Below, in pieces: positions 54,849 through 63,279 of a stretch of DNA of 64,000 nucleotides; position 1 is the stretch's first letter; each line of letters starts with the position of its first letter. The notes beneath the pieces were generated by a model. That model saw only the letters and a list, made by a program, of their open reading frames with translations. It was not told the DNA's origin and ran no database searches. The position numbers were made by a program, and so were the translations under genes. The stretch is from Moraxella sp. VT-16-12 (lineage in GTDB: Bacteria > Pseudomonadota > Gammaproteobacteria > Pseudomonadales > Moraxellaceae): NCBI RefSeq assembly GCF_002224245.2, contig NZ_NKHK02000006.1, forward strand, positions 62,001 to 126,000, written 5' to 3'.

Positions 54849-56548
54849 CAATGGAACAAAATTGGCTGTTGCCAACATTGATTGCCATTCCTTTTATGGC
54901 AGGGTTTTTGTGTTGGCTGATTGAAAAGGCAAACGACAAATTGCCACGATGGATTGCGTTATTTGCCATGTTATTGACCTTTGGCATAAGTTTAATGCTG
55001 TGGCACCAAGGTGATTTTAATCAGCTGATGGCAACAGAAGGCATGGCGGATAAATCAGCATTGCCTTGGGCGGCTCAGTTTAGCGTGCCGTGGATTTCAT
55101 CTTTGGGGATAAATTTTCATTTGGCGATGGATGGTTTATCACTACTGATGATTGCTTTGACGGCATTTTTGGGAGTCATGGCGGTTGGCTGTTCATGGGG
55201 TGAGATTACTCGCCGTGTGGGATTTTTTCACCTAAATCTTTTGTGGTCGCTCGGTGGGGTGATTGGTGTATTTTTGGCGATTGACTTGTTTTTGTTCTTT
55301 TTCTTTTGGGAACTGATGTTATTGCCAATTTATTTTTTGATTGCACTTTGGGGGCATAATGCCACAGGGGGCAAAACCAAAGAATATGCCGCCACCAAAT
55401 TTTTTATTTATACCCAAGCATCAGGGCTGATTATGCTCATTGGCATTTTGATGTTGGTGATTATTCATTTTAGTCAAACTGGGGTGTTGTCCTTTGCTTA
55501 TCATGATTTGCTTGGTTTGAATCTTGGCAAATGGGAATATGTCATCATGCTGTGCTTTTTTATTGGTTTTGCGGTCAAATTGCCCGTATTTCCTTTGCAC
55601 GGCTGGCTACCTGATGCCCATGCCCAAGCCCCAACCGCAGGCTCGGTGGATTTGGCAGGGATTTTGATTAAGACGGCGGCATTTGGCTTGCTCAGATTTG
55701 TATTGCCTTTATTTCCGACAGCGTCTGCTGATTTTGCTCCTGTGGCGATTGTTTTGGGGGCGATTGGGATTTTTTATGGGGCATTTGTTGCCTTTGCTCA
55801 AACTGACATCAAGCGACTGCTTGCCTATACCAGCATTTCGCACATGGGTTTTGTGCTGCTTGCCATTTATGCAGCTAATCTTGTCTCATTGCAAGGATTG
55901 ATGGTGCAAATGTTGGCTCATGGCTTATCTAGTGCGGCACTCTTTATCATGGCAGGGCAGTTGTATGAGCGTTTGCACACACGTGATTTGACGGTGATGG
56001 GGGGTATGTGGGGTCAATTTAGGTATTTTGCCCCATTGCTGATGTTCTTTTGTGCGGCGTTGCTTGGCATACCAGGTACAGGTAATTTTATTGGCGAGAT
56101 ATTGATTTTGCTTGGGTCATTCAAGCAGTATCCTGTGATTGTGGTGCTTGCGACAGTCAGCCTTGTTTTGGGCGGCTTATATGCTTTGATTTTGATTTAT
56201 CAAGCACTTTTTGGTCAAAATACCGCCCCACAACTGGCAAAGGTCAATGGTGGGCGTTTAAGAGATTTGGGAAAACGAGAATTATCACTGCTAAGTGTGC
56301 TTGCGATAGGATTGCTTTGGCTTGGCTTGTACCCACAACCTGTGCTAAATAAGTCAGAAAATGCAATGAGCTGGATTGCCAGTGCCTACACGCACCACGT
56401 TCAAGCAGGTGAGACCAAGCACGGCATTCGTTTGATTGATGGCAATATGGCAGATTATATGGCGGAGTATCAACACGTCCAATCGCACGCACATGACCAT
56501 CACGGTCATGAACACGAACACACACCATCTACAACATCGGGAGAATAA
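54845..56548 (+). CDS. nuoM: NADH-quinone oxidoreductase subunit M, with His-rich tail
   Basis: 567 residues versus 509 in E. coli. Antiporter core is clear: FFFFWELMLLPIYFLIALWG, KLPVFPLHGWLPDAHAQAPTAGSVDLAGILIKTAAFG and AQTDIKRLLAYTSISHMGFV. The last 55 or so residues are extra, polar and rich in histidine (eleven His, with runs such as HAHDHHGHEHEH), after the final helix. A metal-binding or proton-surface role can be imagined but is not shown. An ATG six bases inside is an alternative start. Confidence 0.97.
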   Translation: MTMEQNWLLPTLIAIPFMAGFLCWLIEKANDKLPRWIALFAMLLTFGISLMLWHQGDFNQLMATEGMADKSALPWAAQFSVPWISSLGINFHLAMDGLSLLMIALTAFLGVMAVGCSWGEITRRVGFFHLNLLWSLGGVIGVFLAIDLFLFFFFWELMLLPIYFLIALWGHNATGGKTKEYAATKFFIYTQASGLIMLIGILMLVIIHFSQTGVLSFAYHDLLGLNLGKWEYVIMLCFFIGFAVKLPVFPLHGWLPDAHAQAPTAGSVDLAGILIKTAAFGLLRFVLPLFPTASADFAPVAIVLGAIGIFYGAFVAFAQTDIKRLLAYTSISHMGFVLLAIYAANLVSLQGLMVQMLAHGLSSAALFIMAGQLYERLHTRDLTVMGGMWGQFRYFAPLLMFFCAALLGIPGTGNFIGEILILLGSFKQYPVIVVLATVSLVLGGLYALILIYQALFGQNTAPQLAKVNGGRLRDLGKRELSLLSVLAIGLLWLGLYPQPVLNKSENAMSWIASAYTHHVQAGETKHGIRLIDGNMADYMAEYQHVQSHAHDHHGHEHEHTPSTTSGE

Positions 56549-56550
56549 TC

Positions 56551-58032
56551 ATGCACGGTTTTGATGTAAATTTACTGTCATCTTTTGCTCCTATGATGGT
56601 GGTTGGGCTAACGGCGTTGGTGGTCATGCTTGCCATTGCTTTAAAACGCTCACATTTTTGGTCAGCGACTTTGAGTGTGGTGGGTTTAAACATTGCTCTG
56701 ATTGTGCTGCTATTACAGGCGTTTGGGTTTTGGCAAACCGCCCCAATCAACCATCCGTTGTTTGTGATGGATAATTTTGCTTATTTTAATATGGGCGTGA
56801 TACTCATTTCATCATTGGCGTGTTGTACGTTGGCTTATGGCTATTTTGGCACATTAAAAGACAATAAAGATGAGCTGTATTTGCTCATGCTCATTAGCAC
56901 GCTTGGGGCGATGCTTATGGTGTCAGCTCAGCATTTGGCATCGTTTTTTATGGCATTGGAGCTGTTGTCTGTGCCGATGTATGGCATGCTGGCTTATACG
57001 TTTTTGCGTTCTCGCTCCTTAGAATCAGGGCTAAAATACCTGATACTTTCTGCCACAGCGTCCGCCACACTATTGATGGGTATGGCGTTTATTTTTGCCG
57101 ATACAGGAGCATTGGATTTTAACGGCATTTCTAATGCGGTGTTTGGGCGTGAATCATTATCGCCATTGATGGTGGTAGGTGCTGTGATGATGATGGTGGC
57201 GGTGGCATTTAAACTGTCAGCTGCACCATTTCATTCTTGGGTGGCCGATGTTTATGCAGGGTCTCCTGCTCCAATCTCGGCTTTTTTGGCAAGTGTGAGT
57301 AAAGTGGCAATGATGGCTCTTGCCATTCGTTTTTTGGTGCAAAGTGCATTGCCAGCATTGCCAGCGATGGAACTGATATTGATGGTCATCATTGCTTTGT
57401 CGGTACTGATGGGTAATGTGCTTGCCATGGGTCAAGATAATCTAAAACGCCTATTCGCCTACTCGTCTGTTGCTCATATGGGTTATGCGTTGGTGGCTTT
57501 GCTGAGCGTTGGCAAGGATAGTGGCAGCATTGTGAGTATGTATATGGCAATATATGCCCTAACTTCAATTGGCGCATTTGGGGTAATTACGTTGATGTCA
57601 AGTCCTTATAAAGAGCGTGGTCATACATCCGTTACAGGCGAAGCGGACGATTTGCGTTTTTATCAAGGGCTATTTTGGCGAAGACCTGTTTTAACTGCGG
57701 TATTAACCATCATGCTGCTGTCTATGGCAGGCATTCCTTTGACCGCAGGTTTTATGACCAAATTTATCGTGATTTTTACGTCCGTGCAAGGCATGAGATT
57801 TTGGGCGGCAGGCATGATTATTTTAGGTAGTGCCATTGGGTTGTATTATTATTTAAAAGTTTTGGTGGCACTCTATCAAAAACCCAAAGTCAGCCTTGAA
57901 TTTGATGCTCATCAACAATGGGGCATAAAAGCAGGTGGTGTGATGGTGCTGCTTATCACTGCCATTGTGTTGGTGTTTGGTGTGTTGCCTGACATATTGT
58001 TTAACATGGCTACCATGGCAAGAGTCAGCTAA
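56551..58032 (+). CDS. nuoN: NADH-quinone oxidoreductase subunit N
   Basis: 493 residues, antiporter-like, fourteen helices. Motifs: FFMALELLSVPMYGMLAYT, FKLSAAPFHSWVADVYAGSPAPISAFLASVSKVAM and QDNLKRLFAYSSVAHMGYAL. Last complex I gene; 2 bp after nuoM. No strong terminator was found before ftsY. Confidence 0.98.
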   Translation: MHGFDVNLLSSFAPMMVVGLTALVVMLAIALKRSHFWSATLSVVGLNIALIVLLLQAFGFWQTAPINHPLFVMDNFAYFNMGVILISSLACCTLAYGYFGTLKDNKDELYLLMLISTLGAMLMVSAQHLASFFMALELLSVPMYGMLAYTFLRSRSLESGLKYLILSATASATLLMGMAFIFADTGALDFNGISNAVFGRESLSPLMVVGAVMMMVAVAFKLSAAPFHSWVADVYAGSPAPISAFLASVSKVAMMALAIRFLVQSALPALPAMELILMVIIALSVLMGNVLAMGQDNLKRLFAYSSVAHMGYALVALLSVGKDSGSIVSMYMAIYALTSIGAFGVITLMSSPYKERGHTSVTGEADDLRFYQGLFWRRPVLTAVLTIMLLSMAGIPLTAGFMTKFIVIFTSVQGMRFWAAGMIILGSAIGLYYYLKVLVALYQKPKVSLEFDAHQQWGIKAGGVMVLLITAIVLVFGVLPDILFNMATMARVS

Positions 58033-58116
58033 TGAATGCAAGCGATGACAAGGCTTTTTGTGTTTTTGTTTAAAAATATGTTATCATTAGCCAAATTCAA
58101 GATAAAGTGAGTGATT

Positions 58117-59055
58117 ATGAGCGACAGCAGTGGTGGTTGGTTTGCCCGCATGAAAGCAGGGTTGTCCAAATCCAGCAAAAATCTATCAGAAGGTCTGATG
58201 AATGTTTTGGTGGGTGGCAAAGAGATTGATGATGAACTGTTAGAAGAAGTAGAAGACCAGTTGCTTGTGGCAGATATTGGTGTGGAAGCGACCAAGCGGA
58301 TTATTAATAGCCTGACTGAGCAGACCGCAAGGGGTGATTTGATTTACTCACATTCTTTGTATAAAGCCCTAAAAAAGGAGTTGGTGGAGATTTTAGAGCC
58401 AAAAGTTGAGCCTTTGCAAATTGATACAACCAAAAAACCCTTTGTGATTTTAATGGTGGGTGTCAATGGCGTGGGTAAAACAACCACCATTGGCAAACTT
58501 GCCAAGCGTTTGCAAGCCCAAGGTAAATCAGTCATGCTGGCGGCGGGGGACACCTTTCGTGCGGCAGCTACCGAGCAGTTGCAAATCTGGGGTGAGCGTA
58601 ACAAAATACCTGTTGTGGCACAAGGGCAAGGTTCGGACAGTGCATCTGTTATTTTTGATGCCATGCAATCTGCCAAAGCTCGTGGCATAGATGTGCTGAT
58701 AGCAGACACCGCAGGGCGACTACAAAACAAAACCTATCTGATGAATGAACTTGAAAAAGTCGTGCGTGTTATGAAAAAAGCCGACCCAACCGCACCACAT
58801 GAGTGTATGATTGTGCTAGATGCAGGCACAGGACAAAATGCCATCAGTCAGGTCAATATTTTTAGTGAAGCCACGCCTTTGACAGGCATTACGATTACCA
58901 AATTAGATGGCACAGCAAAAGGTGGCGTGGTGTTTAATGTTGCTCAAACAACCAACATTCCCATTCGCTATATCGGCGTGGGTGAGGGTATTGATGATTT
59001 GCAAGCCTTTGACCCCAAAGAGTTTGTGGATGCACTCATTACCGAAGATAAATAA
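58117..59055 (+). CDS. ftsY: signal recognition particle receptor FtsY
   Basis: 312 residues from the ATG at 58117. The N domain is followed by the G domain: G1 GVNGVGKTTTIGKLA (about 110), DTAGRLQNK, TKLDGTAKGG and GVGEGIDDLQAFDP at the end. FtsY docks SRP-ribosome complexes at the membrane. The long acidic A domain of E. coli FtsY is missing; only a short lead with GGWFARMKAGLSKSSKNL is present, probably the membrane-binding helix. ftsE and ftsX are not adjacent; nuoN precedes it. Confidence 0.97.
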   Translation: MSDSSGGWFARMKAGLSKSSKNLSEGLMNVLVGGKEIDDELLEEVEDQLLVADIGVEATKRIINSLTEQTARGDLIYSHSLYKALKKELVEILEPKVEPLQIDTTKKPFVILMVGVNGVGKTTTIGKLAKRLQAQGKSVMLAAGDTFRAAATEQLQIWGERNKIPVVAQGQGSDSASVIFDAMQSAKARGIDVLIADTAGRLQNKTYLMNELEKVVRVMKKADPTAPHECMIVLDAGTGQNAISQVNIFSEATPLTGITITKLDGTAKGGVVFNVAQTTNIPIRYIGVGEGIDDLQAFDPKEFVDALITEDK

Positions 59056-59071
59056 ACATTCAAACATTTAA

Positions 59072-59095
59072 AAGGTGTATCTTATGATACACCTT
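59072..59095. terminator. terminator between ftsY and rpoD
   Basis: AAGGTGTATC, loop TTAT, GATACACCTT: perfect 10-bp stem. The T-run is better on the rpoD strand. Confidence 0.75.
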
Positions 59096-59108
59096 GTTGT
59101 TTATGGGT

Positions 59109-60962
59109 TTAGTCATTTTCTAAAAATGACCGCAAATGCTCTGAGCGAGAGGGGTGGCGTAGTTTACGCAAGGCTTTGGCTTCTATTTGGCGAATGCGTT
59201 CACGAGTAACATCAAACTGTTTGCCGACTTCTTCTAGTGTGTGGTCGCTTGCCATGTCAATACCAAAACGCATTTTGAGCACTTTGGCTTCTCGTTCGGT
59301 TAGATTGTCTAACACTTCACGAGTTGCCTCACGCAAGCCCTCGGCAGTAGCACTGTCCACAGGGCTAGATATGGTGCTGTCTTCAATAAAATCCCCCAAA
59401 TGGCTGTCTTCATCATCACCAATGGGCGTTTCCATGGAAATGGGCTCTTTGGCAATTTTTAGAACTTTACGCACTTTGGAGACATTTTCACCCAAGCGTT
59501 CTGCCAACTCTTCTGGACTGGGTTCGCGTCCCATTTCTTGAAGAAGCTGACGACTGACACGGTTGATTTTGTTAATTGTTTCAATCATGTGTACAGGAAT
59601 GCGAATGGTGCGAGCTTGATCGGCAATAGAGCGAGTAATGGCTTGGCGAATCCACCAAGTAGCATACGTAGAGAACTTATAGCCACGGCGGTATTCAAAT
59701 TTATCTACCGCCTTCATCAAACCGATGTTGCCTTCTTGAATCAAGTCAAGAAACTGCAAACCACGATTGGTGTATTTTTTGGCAATACTGATTACCAAAC
59801 GCAAATTGGCTTCCACCATGTCTTTTTTGGCACGGCGAGCTTTGGCCTCACCAATCGCCATTTGACGAGCAACCGCTTTCATGTCCTTGATGTTCATTTG
59901 TAGGTTTTGTTCATGAACAAGGATTTTTTGTTGTAGGGCGACCACCTCTGGCATGACTTTTTGTAATGTCTCAGCAAAAGCGGGTTTGCCATCTATGCGA
60001 TGAGACAGCCATTCGGTGTTTGTTTCATTGCTTGGAAAGGTTTTTTTGAATTCATCAAGGGGCATTTTGCCACGCTTAACCACCAATCGCATGATTTGAC
60101 GCTCGTTTTGGCGAACATCGTCATACACTTCACGCATTCTTGCCATGATTTGGTCGGACAGGCGATTGTTAAGTTTGATGCGCATAAAACGTGTTGCAAG
60201 CTCGTCATAGGCGTTTTTGGCCTCGGTGCTGCCTTGACCATAAGTAGCAAGAGCAATTTTTGATTTTTCAAACAAATCACTAATTTCGGCAAAACGAGCT
60301 TTCACCTCTTCGGGGTCAAGACCGCTATCATCAGAATCGTCGCTGTCTGCCAGCTCGTCAGTTTCATCATCTTCCAAGTCATCGTCGGATAAGCTGGGTT
60401 TGGGTTTTTCTAAGTCAATCTCAGCATCGTCTTTGAGTTCTATGTGGTCATCGTGCAGGGGCAGAAAACCTGTAACCACATCAGAGATTTTTTTCTCATC
60501 AGTGAGAGTTTGTTCATATTCATTTAGGACAAATTTAATTGTGCCAGGCCAGTATGCCATGATATACTGAACTTCTTTCATGCCTTGTTCTACACGTTTG
60601 GCAATCTCAATCTCACCATCACGAGTTAGCAAGTCCACTGTACCCATCTCACGCATATACATACGCACAGGGTCGGTGGTGCGTCCCGGCTCTGCTTCTA
60701 CACTGGCAAGGCTGGCGGCTGCCTCATCAGCAACAATGTCATCATCGTCATTGTTGGCGGTGGTTAGCAGTATGTCATCTTCGTCAGGGGCGGTTTCATA
60801 AATGGGAATGCCTACGTCCGTGAGTGTCTGTATGATGTCCTCTACTTGGTCGCTGTCAGTAACCGAATCAGGCATTTGGTCGTTGATTTCGGCATAAGTT
60901 AAATAGCCTTGTTCTTTGCCAAGCTCAATCAAAGCAGGTAGGGAAGTGGCGTGTTCGCTCAT
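59109..60962 (-). CDS. rpoD: RNA polymerase sigma factor RpoD (sigma-70)
   Basis: 617 residues. Region 1.1 is at the N-terminus, region 1.2 at [28 protein letters not shown] (about 96-123), a non-conserved part with an acidic tract (about 176-220), regions 2 and 3 ([61 protein letters not shown]) and region 4 with the helix-turn-helix ([30 protein letters not shown]). Main vegetative sigma factor. rpsU and dnaG are not adjacent. Confidence 0.99.
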   Translation of the reverse strand: MSEHATSLPALIELGKEQGYLTYAEINDQMPDSVTDSDQVEDIIQTLTDVGIPIYETAPDEDDILLTTANNDDDDIVADEAAASLASVEAEPGRTTDPVRMYMREMGTVDLLTRDGEIEIAKRVEQGMKEVQYIMAYWPGTIKFVLNEYEQTLTDEKKISDVVTGFLPLHDDHIELKDDAEIDLEKPKPSLSDDDLEDDETDELADSDDSDDSGLDPEEVKARFAEISDLFEKSKIALATYGQGSTEAKNAYDELATRFMRIKLNNRLSDQIMARMREVYDDVRQNERQIMRLVVKRGKMPLDEFKKTFPSNETNTEWLSHRIDGKPAFAETLQKVMPEVVALQQKILVHEQNLQMNIKDMKAVARQMAIGEAKARRAKKDMVEANLRLVISIAKKYTNRGLQFLDLIQEGNIGLMKAVDKFEYRRGYKFSTYATWWIRQAITRSIADQARTIRIPVHMIETINKINRVSRQLLQEMGREPSPEELAERLGENVSKVRKVLKIAKEPISMETPIGDDEDSHLGDFIEDSTISSPVDSATAEGLREATREVLDNLTEREAKVLKMRFGIDMASDHTLEEVGKQFDVTRERIRQIEAKALRKLRHPSRSEHLRSFLEND

Positions 60963-60991
60963 GAGTTCTCACTTTTGATGATGAAAGGTGG

Positions 60992-61000
60992 ATTATAGCA
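60992..61000 (-). promoter_or_regulatory. extended -10 element for rpoD
   Basis: Read leftward, TGCTATAAT, 29 bp before the rpoD ATG. No -35 match. Confidence 0.6.
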
Positions 61001-61062
61001 TAAGTTTTAAAATGGGGTCTAGGGGCGTGTCTTTCAAGTGATTGTTTGCTGATACAAAGAAG

Positions 61063-61770
61063 TCAGCTTAGCAAAAAATAGCTGACCATGGCAACAGCGT
61101 TGTTTAAAAAATGTAGCAACATCGCCAAGCCTAGCCCGTGTTTTAGCCGAGCATGGCAAAATAACACGCCCAACATAAAAATTGACATCATGCCAATCAC
61201 ATCGTATTGCAAATGAACCACTGCAAATAACAGACTGCTGCTGATGATGGATTTGGTGGGCGTGCCATCTTGATGGATAATCCCAAAAATCAGCCCACGA
61301 AAGACCACTTCTTCATAAATTGGAGCAATCACCACAATGGCGATGATGAGCCACCAAAAGGACGCAGCAGTCATGATGTCATCTAAAAAAGTCATGGGAG
61401 TGCTGTCAAAATAAATCGTCAATAGCTCACTAATGGCTACAATGATTATCATGATTCCTACGTATCGCCCCAAATCTTTGATGTTAAATTTTCCTAAATT
61501 AAAAAAATCTTTGGTTTGTGCGATAGAGCGGGTTTTTTGATAAATGATTCCCCAACACATCAATGACAGTACGCCGGCAGTAAACATGATGGATAGGGCG
61601 GTGATGATGCAATCTTGACTACCAAGCACGAGCCGAGTTTGTATGTCAGCATTGGGCATTTGTGGTGTGGCAAATAGATAGACACCAACCAGATTCATGA
61701 CAAGCAAGGATAAGACGATGAACACGCACACGCCAAAACGCCACATGACCGAAACACGCAAAGAAGTCAT
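61063..61770 (-). CDS. CPBP family intramembrane metalloprotease
   Basis: 235 residues from the ATG at 61770. About seven hydrophobic segments. The CPBP (Abi/CAAX) motifs are in order: EExxxR in YEEVVFRGLIFG (about 160), SSLLFAVVHLQYD with its histidine (about 192), and LLHFLNNAVAM near the end. Family members act as prenyl-protein proteases or in bacteriocin self-immunity; the substrate here is unknown. Separate from rpoD by 100 bp. Confidence 0.9.
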   Translation of the reverse strand: MTSLRVSVMWRFGVCVFIVLSLLVMNLVGVYLFATPQMPNADIQTRLVLGSQDCIITALSIMFTAGVLSLMCWGIIYQKTRSIAQTKDFFNLGKFNIKDLGRYVGIMIIIVAISELLTIYFDSTPMTFLDDIMTAASFWWLIIAIVVIAPIYEEVVFRGLIFGIIHQDGTPTKSIISSSLLFAVVHLQYDVIGMMSIFMLGVLFCHARLKHGLGLAMLLHFLNNAVAMVSYFLLS

Positions 61771-61804
61771 AAACAACCATTAAGATAAGTGAATGATAAA
61801 AACA

Positions 61805-61834
61805 AAAAACCCAACTGTTGCCAGTCAGGTTTTT
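61805..61834 (-). terminator. tRNA-Leu terminator
   Basis: Read leftward, AAAAACCTGACTG, loop GCAA, CAGTTGGGTTTTT: 13 pairs with two G-T wobbles, then T-rich. It begins 4 bp after the encoded CCA. Confidence 0.85.
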
Positions 61835-61838
61835 AAGA

Positions 61839-61923
61839 TGGTGGGGACGGAGAGACTCGAACTCTCACGGGTCGCCCCGCTGGAACCTAAATCCAGTGCG
61901 TCTACCAATTTCGCCACGTCCCC
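61839..61923 (-). tRNA. tRNA-Leu (anticodon UAG)
   Basis: Reverse-strand sequence folds as a class II tRNA of 85 nt: acceptor GGGGACG / CGTCCCC, D arm with GGCGAAATTGGTAGACGC, anticodon arm CTGGA-TTTAGGT-TCCAG with anticodon TAG, a long variable arm, T arm GAGAGTTCGAGTCTCTC, and encoded CCA end. It reads CUA and related Leu codons. It has a perfect-consensus promoter and a terminator. Confidence 0.97.
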
Positions 61924-61934
61924 AAGATGTCGCC

Positions 61935-61962
61935 ATTATAATATAAAATTTTTTACTGTCAA
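61935..61962 (-). promoter_or_regulatory. tRNA-Leu promoter
   Basis: Read leftward, TTGACA, 16 bp, TATAAT: both hexamers match consensus fully. The -10 ends 11 bp before the mature 5' end. Confidence 0.85.
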
Positions 61963-62000
61963 GTACTTTTTAAATTTATGTGAATTTGGCGACAAGTGGT

Positions 62001-63020
62001 TTATTTTTTGGGAGCTACAAGCAAGTCTGCTCTTTCGTCTTTTTCGTACAGAGTGCCTGCTCGTCCAACGATAAGCGGGTCAATGTTGCCGATTTGGCGT
62101 TCGTCCTTGCCTTCATAGCTAAGTTTGTTTAGAACATAACGCATGGCATTTAATCTGGCACGTTTTTTACAGTCAGATTTGATGACTATCCAAGGTGCTT
62201 CGGCACTGTCAGTGTTAAAGAACATGGCTTCTTTGGCAAGGGTGTAATCGTCCCATTTGTCAAGCGATGCTTTGTCCACAGGAGAGAGCTTCCATTGTTT
62301 TAGTGGGTCGTTTTCACGACTGGCAAAGCGAGCTTTTTGTTCATCACGAGTAACGGAGAACCAAAATTTGATAAGATGAGTGCCAGATTCTACCAGCATT
62401 TTTTCAAATTGTGGCACATGACGCATAAAGGTTTTGTACTCTTCTTCGGTGCAAAAGCCCATCACTTTTTCTACAACGGCACGGTTGTACCAAGAGCGGT
62501 CAAACAGCACAATCTCACCTGCGGTGGGCAAATGAGCGACATAACGCTGAAAATACCATTGTCCACGTTCTTGCTCGGTGGGTTTTTCTAGGGCGACAAC
62601 TCTTGCACCACGGGGGTTAAGATGTTCCATAAAGCGTTTGATTGTGCCACCTTTACCAGCAGCGTCTCGTCCTTCAAATAAAATAACGATTTTTTGCCCT
62701 GTGGCTTTGACGTGGTGTTGTAGTTTAAGCAGTTCAATTTGTAGTTTGTACTTTTGGGCTTCATAGTTTTTACGGCTTAGGCGGTTTTTGTAAGGATAGC
62801 CACCATCACGCCATGTTGCAGACAGTTCGGTATCTTTGGAATTATCGCTTTTAACTTGGGAGATGACTTGGCTGACAGGCAGATATTTACTGAGTAATAA
62901 ACCCATCTCTGCCAAGTCATTTGGTGTGGCATGGTTTAACAAGTCTTCAAGCTGACTCATGGTTGTGGGCATGACAGCATTTTGGCGATTGGTTTCGCTT
63001 TTTTTTGGGGTGGTTGCCAT
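62001..63020 (-). CDS. ppk2: polyphosphate kinase 2
   Basis: 339 residues from the ATG at 63020, six bases after GGAG. PPK2 class I pattern: Walker A EGRDAAGKGGTIKRFMEHLNPR (about 116), GQWYFQRYVAHLPTAGEIVLFDRSWYNRAVVEKVMGF with Walker B, and KFWFSVTRDEQKARFASRENDPLKQWKLSPVD. It transfers phosphate between polyphosphate and nucleoside diphosphates. It stands alone between the tRNA and surA; a TGTTAATAT element (about 63088-63096) may be its -10. Confidence 0.96.
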   Translation of the reverse strand: MATTPKKSETNRQNAVMPTTMSQLEDLLNHATPNDLAEMGLLLSKYLPVSQVISQVKSDNSKDTELSATWRDGGYPYKNRLSRKNYEAQKYKLQIELLKLQHHVKATGQKIVILFEGRDAAGKGGTIKRFMEHLNPRGARVVALEKPTEQERGQWYFQRYVAHLPTAGEIVLFDRSWYNRAVVEKVMGFCTEEEYKTFMRHVPQFEKMLVESGTHLIKFWFSVTRDEQKARFASRENDPLKQWKLSPVDKASLDKWDDYTLAKEAMFFNTDSAEAPWIVIKSDCKKRARLNAMRYVLNKLSYEGKDERQIGNIDPLIVGRAGTLYEKDERADLLVAPKK

Positions 63021-63239
63021 AAAAATCTCCAAGTTTACAATTACAAAGATATAATGAAGTATTACAATTTTATTTCATACTTTCATATTAACACATTTTA
63101 GGTAACTCATCAATCATAAAAGCCTTACAAGCGGTAATGATTATAGGGGGATTTTGGGTTGTTAAAGTGGCTATTGGGCTTGATTTGTGCTGATTTATCA
63201 CAGATGGCTTGTTTGGTGATTTATCATTGATAAGTTAAA
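63021..63239. other. gap between ppk2 and surA
   Basis: About 220 AT-rich bp. It holds the ppk2 promoter region near 63085-63120 and nothing else identifiable. No hidden gene seen. Confidence 0.5.
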
Positions 63240-63263
63240 AAAGACCACCAAACGGCAGTCTTT
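63240..63263 (-). terminator. surA terminator
   Basis: Read leftward, AAAGACTGCC, loop GTTT, GGTGGTCTTT (two wobbles), then TTTT. It begins 16 bp past the surA stop. Confidence 0.8.
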
Positions 63264-63279
63264 TTATGACAAGTGGCAA

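Noticed and set aside
38528..58032. Horizontal island in the nuo region
   Set aside because: No integrase, repeat, tRNA junction or obvious base-composition break was seen around the inserted genes.
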